Source: Acidobacteriota bacterium
GTDB lineage: Bacteria; Acidobacteriota; Blastocatellia; Pyrinomonadales; Pyrinomonadaceae
NCBI GenBank assembly: GCA_013696385.1
Contig: JACCYR010000404.1
Span: 1 to 6,657 of the forward strand
Reading direction: 5' to 3'
DNA: 6,657 bases
Position numbers and translations under genes: made by a program. Positions within the stretch are counted from its first letter, which is position 1, and each line of letters begins with the position of its first letter. The notes beneath the pieces were generated by a model. That model was given only the letters and a program-made list of their open reading frames with translations. It was not told the origin of the DNA and made no database searches. Shown piece by piece: positions 1-5,458 of the stretch.

Positions 1-146
1 ACCTTTATACTAAACGGGTTTTCTCCTTGCCAGCCGTTTTGATATGTATAATCTACAGATTCGATACAAGGATTTTGGTATTTCCAAAACCCGATTATGC
101 TTGCCAGAAAAATAATACCGATTGGAACAATACGTTTAATAAACAT
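1..146 (-). CDS. Partial CDS: N-terminus of a membrane-anchored or exported protein, function unknown
   Basis: The reading frame starts at an ATG (146 down to 144) and stays open for 48 codons to the window edge, so the C-terminus is missing. The translation begins MFIKRIVPIGIIFLASIIGF: two positive charges (K4, R5), then about 14 hydrophobic residues, which fits an uncleaved signal anchor or a signal peptide. The next residues (WKYQNPCIESVDYTYQNGW) are polar and aromatic with one Cys (C27); the context of that Cys does not make a good lipobox. A strong Shine-Dalgarno AAGGAG lies 7 nt upstream, better than those of the other minus-strand genes here. The start is only 14 nt after the stop of the nucleoside-binding lipoprotein gene, so the gene is probably cotranscribed with it. 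I do not recognise the family. It does not look like the start of an ABC permease or ATPase. Confidence 0.7.
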   Translation of the reverse strand, partial: MFIKRIVPIGIIFLASIIGFWKYQNPCIESVDYTYQNGWQGENPFSIK

Positions 147-153
147 AAAATAA

Positions 154-159
154 CTCCTT
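154..159 (-). promoter_or_regulatory. Strong ribosome binding site for the partial gene
   Basis: The minus strand reads AAGGAG, followed by a 7-nt spacer and ATG at 146. It sits in the 14-nt gap after the upstream lipoprotein stop codon. It is the main evidence that the frame running off the window start is a real gene. Confidence 0.7.
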
Positions 160-160
160 A

Positions 161-1216
161 TTATTTCGCCATTGCGTCCGTAACTTTGATTTCGCCCGCG
201 ACAATTTTGCCTTTTGCTTCTTCGACCTTTTGCAAAACTTCGGGCGAAATCAAACTTTTATTATTTTCGTCCATTGCATACGCCACGCCGTCTTTGTCGA
301 GTCCGAAAGTATGAAAACCGCCCTTGAATTTGTCTTCTTTAACTTCTTTGACCACGTCATAAACCGCATTATCAACTCGTTTAACCATCGAAGTTAAAAC
401 AAACCCGGGCTTTTGTCCGTTTTGGTTTGAGTCAACACCGATGACAAATTTGTTGGCTTCACCGCTTGCATTTCGTCCGAATTGCTCAACCGCGTCAAAC
501 GCTCCTAAACCGGAATTTCCGGCGGCGGTAAAAATCACGTCCGCGCCTTGGTCAATCTGATTTAAGGCTAATTCCTTGCCTTTGCCCGGATTGTTCCACG
601 CCGAATCGGTTACGCCGACATAATTATCAATTACGCGAATCTTTGGATTGACCGAGCGCGCGCCTTCTTCGTAGCCGGTTTCAAAACGGTGTATAAGCGG
701 AATATCCATTCCGCCGACAAACCCTAACACGCCGGTTTTCGATTTTTGCGCGGCAATCATTCCGACTAAATAAGAACCTTCGTGTTCGCGGAAAACAAGG
801 GAAGCGACATTCGGCAGCGGATTTCCTTCTTTGTCCAGAATCACGCCGTCAACAATGGCAAATTTGATATTCGGATAATCCTTTGCGACGCGCTCCATAA
901 TCGGACCTTGCGCGAAACCGACACCGATTATCAAATCAAAATTGCGCTCGGCAAACGCCCGCATCGCCGGTTCAATCGAAGTCGGGTTGCCCGGCTCGAC
1001 ATCGCGCAGAACAATATCTAAATCGCGCTCGGCACGCATAACTCCTTCCCATGCCGCCGCGTTAAACGAGCGGTCGTTTTTGCCGCCGATGTCAAAGACG
1101 ATTCCAACCTTTATTTTGCCCTTATCGGTGGTCGCTTCGGTTGAAGTTCCGCACGAAGAAATTAAAAATAAAAATGCTGAAATAAGCGCGATTTTAAGAA
1201 TAAATTGAATGTTCAT
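161..1216 (-). CDS. BMP/PnrA family nucleoside-binding lipoprotein (ABC-type substrate-binding protein)
   Basis: This 351-residue protein belongs to the BMP family (basic membrane protein, PnrA/TmpC, Med), whose members are periplasmic or surface lipoproteins that hand purine or other nucleosides to an ABC importer. Residues 1-22 form a lipoprotein signal: K8, a hydrophobic core, then lipobox I-S-S-C with Cys22 as the lipidated residue. The mature part starts with a Ser/Thr-rich linker. Family landmarks follow in order: KVGIVFDIGGKNDRSFN (36-52), with D42 and F51 spaced 9 apart like Asp27 and Phe36 of treponemal PnrA; IIGVGFAQ (96-103); GFVGGMDIPLIHRFETGYEEG (165-185); TAAGNSGLGAFDA (230-242); and GVDSNQ (260-265), with D262 a likely ribose contact. 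The length is typical. The gene lies 8 nt downstream of the nucleoside phosphorylase gene with no good Shine-Dalgarno (the nearest GGAA is about 20 nt upstream, inside deoA), which suggests translational coupling. The ligand is inferred to be a nucleoside, possibly a pyrimidine. No permease or ATPase gene is visible. Confidence 0.93.
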   Translation of the reverse strand: MNIQFILKIALISAFLFLISSCGTSTEATTDKGKIKVGIVFDIGGKNDRSFNAAAWEGVMRAERDLDIVLRDVEPGNPTSIEPAMRAFAERNFDLIIGVGFAQGPIMERVAKDYPNIKFAIVDGVILDKEGNPLPNVASLVFREHEGSYLVGMIAAQKSKTGVLGFVGGMDIPLIHRFETGYEEGARSVNPKIRVIDNYVGVTDSAWNNPGKGKELALNQIDQGADVIFTAAGNSGLGAFDAVEQFGRNASGEANKFVIGVDSNQNGQKPGFVLTSMVKRVDNAVYDVVKEVKEDKFKGGFHTFGLDKDGVAYAMDENNKSLISPEVLQKVEEAKGKIVAGEIKVTDAMAK

Positions 1217-1224
1217 AAATATTT

Positions 1225-2544
1225 TTAAGAAATAATTTCCTTAACTAACTCGTATTTTCTCACGGGTTTTTCCAAACTAATTTTATACGCCATTTGCAAT
1301 TTTGCCAGCACCTTTGCGGCTTGCGTTTCGCTGCGGCAAAAGAGCGTGCCGAGCGATTCGTGTTCTTTAATTTTATCGCCCAGCTTTTTGTCGCACGAAT
1401 AACCGACAGCATAATCAATTTTGTCGTCAACCTGTATCCGTCCGCCGCCGATTAATGAAACCGCTTTGCCGATTTCGCTTGCGTCAATCTCCAGAATAAA
1501 CCCGCTTTCGGGCGATTTGATTTTTACTTCGAGCAGGTTTTTATCCAAAAGCAGTTCGGGCATGTCGCAGATTTTCGGATTTCCGCCTTGCAGTAAAATG
1601 TTTTCCTTAAATTTTTCCAATGCTTCGCCGCTTGCTAAAACATCTTTTATTTTTTGTTTCGCCTTTTGAGATGAACTTGCAGTTTTGGTTAAAACCAAAA
1701 TCCGCGCCGCCAGTTCAATTGATAAATCAAGCGTTTGCTTGGTTTGTTTGTCGGTTTCGTTTTGCAAAATGGTTAGACACTCAAAAACTTCCAGCGCGTT
1801 GCCGACATATTTTCCGAGCGGCTGATTCATATCAGAAATTACGGCTTCGGTTTTTACATTAAAAGCATTTCCTGTTTTGACTAACGCTTTGGCAAGTTTT
1901 CGCGCCTCGCGTTCGCTTTGCATAAACGCGCCACTTCCGGTTTTTACGTCCAAAACCAGCGCATCCAAGCCTTCCGCCAATTTTTTCGACATAATCGAAG
2001 CGACAATTAAAGGAATTGATTCAACCGTCGCCGTCGCATCGCGCAAAGCATATAGTTTGTGGTCGGCGGGCGCAATTTCCGCAGTTTGCCCCATCATTGC
2101 AAAACCGCATTTTTTGATGATTTTCTTAAATTCTGTGGTGGAAAGATTGACGTTGTAATTTGGAATTGATTCGAGTTTATCGAGCGTTCCGCCCGTGTGT
2201 CCAAGCCCGCGCCCGGAAATCATCGGAACAAAAACGCCGCACGCCGCCGCTATCGGCGCAATCAGCAGAGAGGTTTTATCGCCAACTCCGCCTGTCGAAT
2301 GTTTATCGGCAACGGAAGCATCCAGTTCGGAAAAATCCAGAACTTCACCCGAATTGAGCATCGCTTCGGTCAAAGCATTCTGCTCCGATTGGTGCAAACC
2401 ATTAATAAACATCGCCATCATAAGCGCGGAAATTTGATAATCCGCCCAAGTTTTATCTGTTACGCCATTGATAAAAGCAACAATTTCAGCAGGCAAAAAC
2501 CTTCCGCTATCGCGTTTTTTTTGGATTAAGTCCTGTGGATTCAT
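1225..2544 (-). CDS. deoA: Thymidine / pyrimidine-nucleoside phosphorylase
   Basis: The enzyme cleaves thymidine (and, if of the Pdp type, uridine and deoxyuridine) with phosphate to give the free base and (deoxy)ribose 1-phosphate in cytoplasmic pyrimidine salvage or catabolism. The 439 residues match family length (E. coli DeoA 440). The order is an N-terminal helical domain (1-65); the phosphate loop KHSTGGVGDKTSL (81-93); the family signature SGRGLGHTGGTLDKLE (110-125); RDATATVESIPL (168-179); DVKTGSGAFM (199-208); AVISDMNQPLG (234-244); and a C-terminal mixed alpha/beta domain. H82, R168, S183 and K187 correspond, at a constant offset of 3, to the base-binding His85, Arg171, Ser186 and Lys190 of E. 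coli DeoA, so the site looks intact. Some segments resemble DeoA (PMISGRGLGHTGG) and others Pdp (SIMSKK, AVISDM-QPLG), so the symbol could equally be pdp. It is the first gene of the minus-strand operon; its ATG has only a weak Shine-Dalgarno. Confidence 0.96.
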   Translation of the reverse strand: MNPQDLIQKKRDSGRFLPAEIVAFINGVTDKTWADYQISALMMAMFINGLHQSEQNALTEAMLNSGEVLDFSELDASVADKHSTGGVGDKTSLLIAPIAAACGVFVPMISGRGLGHTGGTLDKLESIPNYNVNLSTTEFKKIIKKCGFAMMGQTAEIAPADHKLYALRDATATVESIPLIVASIMSKKLAEGLDALVLDVKTGSGAFMQSEREARKLAKALVKTGNAFNVKTEAVISDMNQPLGKYVGNALEVFECLTILQNETDKQTKQTLDLSIELAARILVLTKTASSSQKAKQKIKDVLASGEALEKFKENILLQGGNPKICDMPELLLDKNLLEVKIKSPESGFILEIDASEIGKAVSLIGGGRIQVDDKIDYAVGYSCDKKLGDKIKEHESLGTLFCRSETQAAKVLAKLQMAYKISLEKPVRKYELVKEIIS

Positions 2545-2554
2545 CTGTCTAACT

Positions 2555-2582
2555 TTATCAAAATTCGCGCAATCAGTATAAT
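2555..2582 (+). promoter_or_regulatory. Candidate sigma-70-type promoter for the small exported protein gene
   Basis: TTATCA (2555-2560; 4 of 6 bases match TTGACA), a 16-nt spacer and a perfect TATAAT (2577-2582) point towards the plus-strand gene. The predicted transcription start near 2589 gives a leader of about 60 nt before the ATG at 2648. It is diagnosed by consensus only. Confidence 0.45.
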
Positions 2583-2602
2583 TTTGTCAAAAAAATTTGA
2601 AA
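2575..2602 (-). promoter_or_regulatory. Candidate promoter for the deoA-BMP operon
   Basis: On the minus strand a TATACT -10-like box (2580 down to 2575) follows a weak TTTCAA -35-like box (2602 down to 2597) with a 16-nt spacer. Transcription would start near 2568, about 24 nt before the deoA ATG. The -10 matches 5 of 6 consensus bases and the -35 only 3 of 6, so support is modest. The box overlaps the plus-strand TATAAT. Confidence 0.35.
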
Positions 2603-2647
2603 TTTATTGTTTATTTTTTTGATGCGATAAGTCATAATGTATTTATT

Positions 2648-3169
2648 ATGATGAAATTTATCACAACAATTGGCGCATTTTCCCTAACTTTTATTTTTTC
2701 GGTTGCATTGGTCGGGTTTCCAAAGGTAGATTATTTTCCTTTTGCAGATGCGGGCAACAACCGCGTTCAGCAAAATGTTTCGTCTTTACTGCAGCAGGAT
2801 ATACGCAACGGACTTGAACGAGATAGAAAAATTTACAGCCTTATGGAAGCGAATTTATCGCCTGAACCGGTTTATCTTTCTTTTGAATATGCGGAAGTTA
2901 TGTCCGAATACGTTGACGAATCGGTAAGCATAGACGACACCAATTTGCCGACTGATTTTCAATTAGCATGGCAAAATCATCTGCTGGCTTGGCGCGAACA
3001 CGCGAATTTTCTTAGCAAACCTAAATCTCACTGCAAAATGCAGAAATTTAACAGTGAGGAATTTTCCCGCACTTTTGCCCGCCAGGACGAGGAAATAACT
3101 GTTACTTGGGGAAAGGTTTTGTCAGTTGCCGGAAAATACGGCGTAACTGTTCCGTATAAGTATTACTAA
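2648..3169 (+). CDS. Small exported protein of unknown function
   Basis: This codes for 173 residues from ATG 2648; a second ATG follows directly at 2651. The open frame extends up to a TTG at 2597, but that start would put 17 extra residues before an evident signal sequence and would leave a leader of only about 8 nt. The N-terminus MMKFITTIGAFSL followed by TFIFSVALVGF is a signal peptide or anchor (K3, then a hydrophobic stretch to about residue 24) with no lipobox. The mature part is mostly hydrophilic and predicted helical: an acidic, Tyr-rich middle (about 65-97), then LPTDFQLAWQNHLLAWREHA (100-119) with regularly spaced Trp, one Cys (C129), and a C-terminal segment EITVTWGKVLSVAGKYGV ending in VPYKYY. 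I do not recognise a named domain. No clear Shine-Dalgarno precedes the start. It is divergent from deoA and convergent with tsaE. Normal codon structure and a signal peptide in place support a real gene. Confidence 0.75.
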   Translation: MMKFITTIGAFSLTFIFSVALVGFPKVDYFPFADAGNNRVQQNVSSLLQQDIRNGLERDRKIYSLMEANLSPEPVYLSFEYAEVMSEYVDESVSIDDTNLPTDFQLAWQNHLLAWREHANFLSKPKSHCKMQKFNSEEFSRTFARQDEEITVTWGKVLSVAGKYGVTVPYKYY

Positions 3170-3191
3170 AGAAATTTGCGGCGGCGGCTTT

Positions 3192-3662
3192 TTATTGAGC
3201 AATTTTTATTTTTCGCGCGTCATCGCCGTCGCCTTTTATTTCCACGCGGATTGTTTTGTTGGGAAAAGTTTTTTGCCCAAGTCTTTCCGCCCATTCAACA
3301 ATTACAACCGCCGTTTCGTCTTCTAAAATTTCGTCCAATCCGACGGCAAATCCGATGTCTGAATTTTTATCAAGTCGCCAAAAATCAATGTGATAAACGT
3401 CGAATTTGGCTTTGTATAAATTCACCAGCGTAAAACTCGGACTCGTTACTTCGTCTGCATCATAATCAAGCGCAAACAAAACGCCTTTCGTAAAAAGCGT
3501 TTTTCCCGCGCCAAGTTTGCCCGAAAGCAAAATTATTTCACCGCCTTGCAAACTTTTGCCAAGTTTTTCGCCCAAATCGAAAGTTTCTTCCGGCGAGTAG
3601 CAGATATAATTTTCGGGCTTTGGTTTTTGGTCTTCGGTCTTTGGATTTAATTCATCCTTCAT
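3192..3662 (-). CDS. tsaE: tRNA N6-threonylcarbamoyladenosine biosynthesis ATPase TsaE (YjeE)
   Basis: TsaE is the small P-loop ATPase that acts with TsaB, TsaC and TsaD to make the universal t6A37 modification of ANN-decoding tRNAs in the cytoplasm. The 156 residues contain Walker A GKLGAGKT (48-55), the family motif TSPSFTLVN (73-81), YHIDFWRL (90-97) and the Walker-B-like VVIVEWAERL (119-128) with E123, W124 and E126. These follow the standard TsaE order. The first 17 or so residues (rich in Lys, Glu, Pro and Asn) precede the usual domain start near YICYSPEETFDL; they are encoded by a degenerate heptamer repeat. The ATG is 3 nt after the nnr stop, and AAGGA with a 6-nt spacer lies inside the end of nnr, so the two are almost certainly coupled. 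It ends 22 nt from the convergent exported-protein gene. Confidence in identity is high; the start is slightly less certain because of the unusual N-terminus. Confidence 0.95.
   Translation of the reverse strand: MKDELNPKTEDQKPKPENYICYSPEETFDLGEKLGKSLQGGEIILLSGKLGAGKTLFTKGVLFALDYDADEVTSPSFTLVNLYKAKFDVYHIDFWRLDKNSDIGFAVGLDEILEDETAVVIVEWAERLGQKTFPNKTIRVEIKGDGDDARKIKIAQ
3616..3643. repeat. Degenerate heptanucleotide tandem repeat (4 units) inside the 5' end of tsaE
   Basis: Plus-strand units are GGCTTTG (3616), GTTTTTG (3623), GTCTTCG (3630) and GTCTTTG (3637), each 7 nt. A weaker fifth unit (GATTTAA, 3644-3650) may follow. Three heptamers equal seven codons, so the TsaE N-terminus shows a matching seven-residue period (PKTEDQK then PKPEN). 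The strand has no meaning for the repeat itself. Confidence 0.55.
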
Positions 3663-3673
3663 TATTCATCCTT
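3650..3673. repeat. 10-nt direct repeat at the nnr-tsaE junction
   Basis: ATTCATCCTT occurs at 3650-3659 and again at 3664-3673 (minus strand AAGGATGAAT). The upstream copy supplies the tsaE Shine-Dalgarno and the nnr stop codon. The downstream copy lies within the first codons of tsaE and is out of frame as a start (ATG-AAT-TAA). Confidence 0.6.
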
Positions 3674-5285
3674 TAAGCGAAGCAAAAGCCTCGCCCAAAC
3701 ATTTGCGCACATCGCTTGCGAGCATCGAGCGTCTGCCGAATTTCTTCGCCGCGATGTCACCCGCCAGACTTGAAATATAAACTGCCGCGACGACTGTTTC
3801 AAAAATATCAACTTTCAACTGCACGGCTTGCGCGACAAAGCCCGTGATAATTCCCGTCAAAGTATCGCCGTTGCCCGCTTTGCCCAAACCTGAATTTCCC
3901 GTCGGATTAATCACGACGCGACCGTCGGGCGCACCGATTAAAACTCTTTCGCCTTTTAAAACTAAAATTACTTGATGCGTTTCGGCAAAATCGCGCACGG
4001 CTTTCACGCGGTCTTTAATTGCTTCTTTATCATTGGTTCCGAGCAAGCGCAGAAATTCGCCTTCGTGCGGCGTTAAAATCAAAGGCAATTTGTCGTTTCC
4101 TTTTAAATCAAATGGCGACAAAGCGTTTAATCCGTCGGCATCAATCACGACCGGCATTTTTCTCTTTTCAACAACTTTGCGGGCAAAATCTTTCGTCGTT
4201 TTTTCCTTTGAGGTCAAACCGCAGCCGATGCCGACGACATCAACTTTTTCCATTAATTTTTCGACATCTTCAAACGCTTTCACCGAAACCGCGCCGTTTT
4301 TCGTTTCGGGCAAACCGCGCGTAATAACTTCTTCCAAAACCTTCGCGGCAATCGCATCTCGCGCCGATTCTGATGTTGCAATTGTCGTCAAGCCAACGCC
4401 CGAAACCATCGCCGCATTTCCCGCTAAAACCGCCGCGCCCACGTATCCAGGCGAGCCGACAATCAAAAGCGCGTGTCCGCGTTTATTTTTATAAGAATCG
4501 GCGGTGAATTTTGTTTTCTCAAGCCAACTCTGCGCGTCTTCTCTTTCAGCTAAAAACAATTTCGACGGCGAATTATTAATCAATTCCTGCGGCGAACCGA
4601 TATTCGCCACAACCAGTTCGCCGTTAAAATTTGACGCTGGAGGCAGAACATTTGCGGGCTTCGGAGCGGTGAAAGTTATAGTTAAATCTGCCTGAAAATT
4701 TTCGCCAATTGGTTCGGCTGAATCGGCATTTAAGCCGGAAGGCAAATCAAGTGATATACGCAAAGGCTTTTTGTTTGGCTCTTTAAGACTGGCTATCATT
4801 TTTGCCAAGATTGCGACTGAATCTTTTAACGGTTTTGTTAAACCCGTTCCAAAAAGCGCATCAATGATTGCATCGTGGGAAACTAAATTATGGTAATTGT
4901 CAAAAAAAACTCTAAAAGCACCAACTTCATACAAGTAAAGTTGTGGTTCGGAAAAACGTAATCCTGAATGAAGTTTTATAAAGGCTTCAAAATTAGTTTT
5001 TGCATCACCCTTTGTGTCTTCGACAATTGCGGTTAAAGCAATTGAAACATTTGCGCCGAGCGTCCACAAAATTCGCGCCAAAGCCGCGCCGTCGCCGCCG
5101 TTATTGCCTTTGCCGCAGAGAATCAAAAATGATTTCCCTGCAACCGAGCCGCCAAGTTTTTCCGTAATCACACGAGCGGCGGCGTGCGCGGCATTTTCCA
5201 TCAAAAGAATTGACGGAATGCCATATTTTTCCGTCGTCTGGCGGTCAACTTCGCGCATTTCTGTCGCAGAGAGAACTTTTTGCAT
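3666..5285 (-). CDS. nnr: Bifunctional NAD(P)H-hydrate repair enzyme: NAD(P)HX epimerase plus ADP-dependent NAD(P)HX dehydratase
   Basis: Nnr repairs hydrated NADH and NADPH: the N-terminal YjeF_N domain epimerises R/S-NAD(P)HX and the C-terminal ribokinase-like domain dehydrates S-NAD(P)HX using ADP. I chose ATG 5285 (539 residues), because the product then begins MQKVLSATEMREVDRQT, the usual family N-terminus; an upstream TTG at 5306 would add 7 residues. Epimerase landmarks: LLMENA (27-32), CGKGNNGGDG (57-66), DALFGTGL (142-149) and SLDLPSGLNAD (178-188). Dehydratase landmarks: KRGHALLIVGSPGYVGAAVL (268-287), VVIDADGLNAL (379-389), LTPHEGEF (404-411) and NSGLGKAGNGDTLTG (464-478), where D474 is the expected catalytic Asp. 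Length is close to E. coli Nnr (515). Both sites look intact. Its stop is 3 nt before tsaE, a pairing also found in E. coli (yjeF-yjeE). The start has only a weak Shine-Dalgarno. Confidence 0.96.
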   Translation of the reverse strand: MQKVLSATEMREVDRQTTEKYGIPSILLMENAAHAAARVITEKLGGSVAGKSFLILCGKGNNGGDGAALARILWTLGANVSIALTAIVEDTKGDAKTNFEAFIKLHSGLRFSEPQLYLYEVGAFRVFFDNYHNLVSHDAIIDALFGTGLTKPLKDSVAILAKMIASLKEPNKKPLRISLDLPSGLNADSAEPIGENFQADLTITFTAPKPANVLPPASNFNGELVVANIGSPQELINNSPSKLFLAEREDAQSWLEKTKFTADSYKNKRGHALLIVGSPGYVGAAVLAGNAAMVSGVGLTTIATSESARDAIAAKVLEEVITRGLPETKNGAVSVKAFEDVEKLMEKVDVVGIGCGLTSKEKTTKDFARKVVEKRKMPVVIDADGLNALSPFDLKGNDKLPLILTPHEGEFLRLLGTNDKEAIKDRVKAVRDFAETHQVILVLKGERVLIGAPDGRVVINPTGNSGLGKAGNGDTLTGIITGFVAQAVQLKVDIFETVVAAVYISSLAGDIAAKKFGRRSMLASDVRKCLGEAFASLKG

Positions 5286-5365
5286 ATCTTTAATAAGTTG
5301 CCACAAATGGCGTGAAAAGAAAATAATCGGCGAAGAAATATAGAAAAATAAACGCGCTGACTGCT

Positions 5366-5394
5366 ATTTTGTTTTAAAAACGGCAAGCGGTCAA
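5366..5394 (-). promoter_or_regulatory. Candidate promoter for nnr-tsaE
   Basis: The minus strand reads TTGACC (5394 down to 5389; 5 of 6 match), a 17-nt spacer, then CAAAAT (5371 down to 5366; 4 of 6 match). Transcription would begin near 5360, about 75 nt upstream of the nnr ATG. Support is by consensus only. Confidence 0.35.
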
Positions 5395-5407
5395 ACAATC
5401 AAAATTC

Positions 5408-5435
5408 TTGACTTTTTTCTGCATTGTAATAAAGT
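5408..5435 (+). promoter_or_regulatory. Candidate promoter for the Ser/Thr kinase gene
   Basis: TTGACT (5408-5413; 5 of 6 match) and TAAAGT (5430-5435; 4 of 6 match) are separated by 16 nt. Transcription would start near 5442, leaving a very short leader of about 17-30 nt before the start codon. It lies back to back with the candidate nnr promoter. Confidence 0.35.
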
Positions 5436-5458
5436 TTAACTATCAGGATTAGGAAAGC

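Noticed and set aside
27..314. Plus-strand frame of 95 codons over the lipoprotein end and the partial gene
   Set aside because: It is antisense to two genes with signal sequences and ribosome-binding context; no motif or Shine-Dalgarno supports it.
2197..2529. Open frame of 110 codons on the plus strand, antisense to deoA
   Set aside because: It overlaps conserved deoA motifs on the other strand and has a basic, low-information translation.
2585..2590. Perfect TTGACA -35-like hexamer on the minus strand upstream of deoA
   Set aside because: At spacings of 16-18 nt the -10 candidates match only 2-3 of 6 bases, so it is not a convincing promoter half; the T-rich context makes a chance match likely.
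3171..3206. Possible terminator: AAATTTGC paired with GCAATTTT around the GC-rich run
   Set aside because: The arms are AT-rich, need a bulge, and enclose a loop of about 19 nt; not stable enough to call.
4033..4494. Open frame of 153 codons on the plus strand, antisense to nnr
   Set aside because: It lies wholly inside the well-supported nnr gene; its Ser/Pro/Lys-rich composition is typical of antisense frames, and it has no recognisable motif.
5201..5398. Minus-strand frame of 65 codons overlapping the nnr start and the divergent spacer
   Set aside because: It overlaps the conserved N-terminus of Nnr out of frame; the translation is basic and lacks features.
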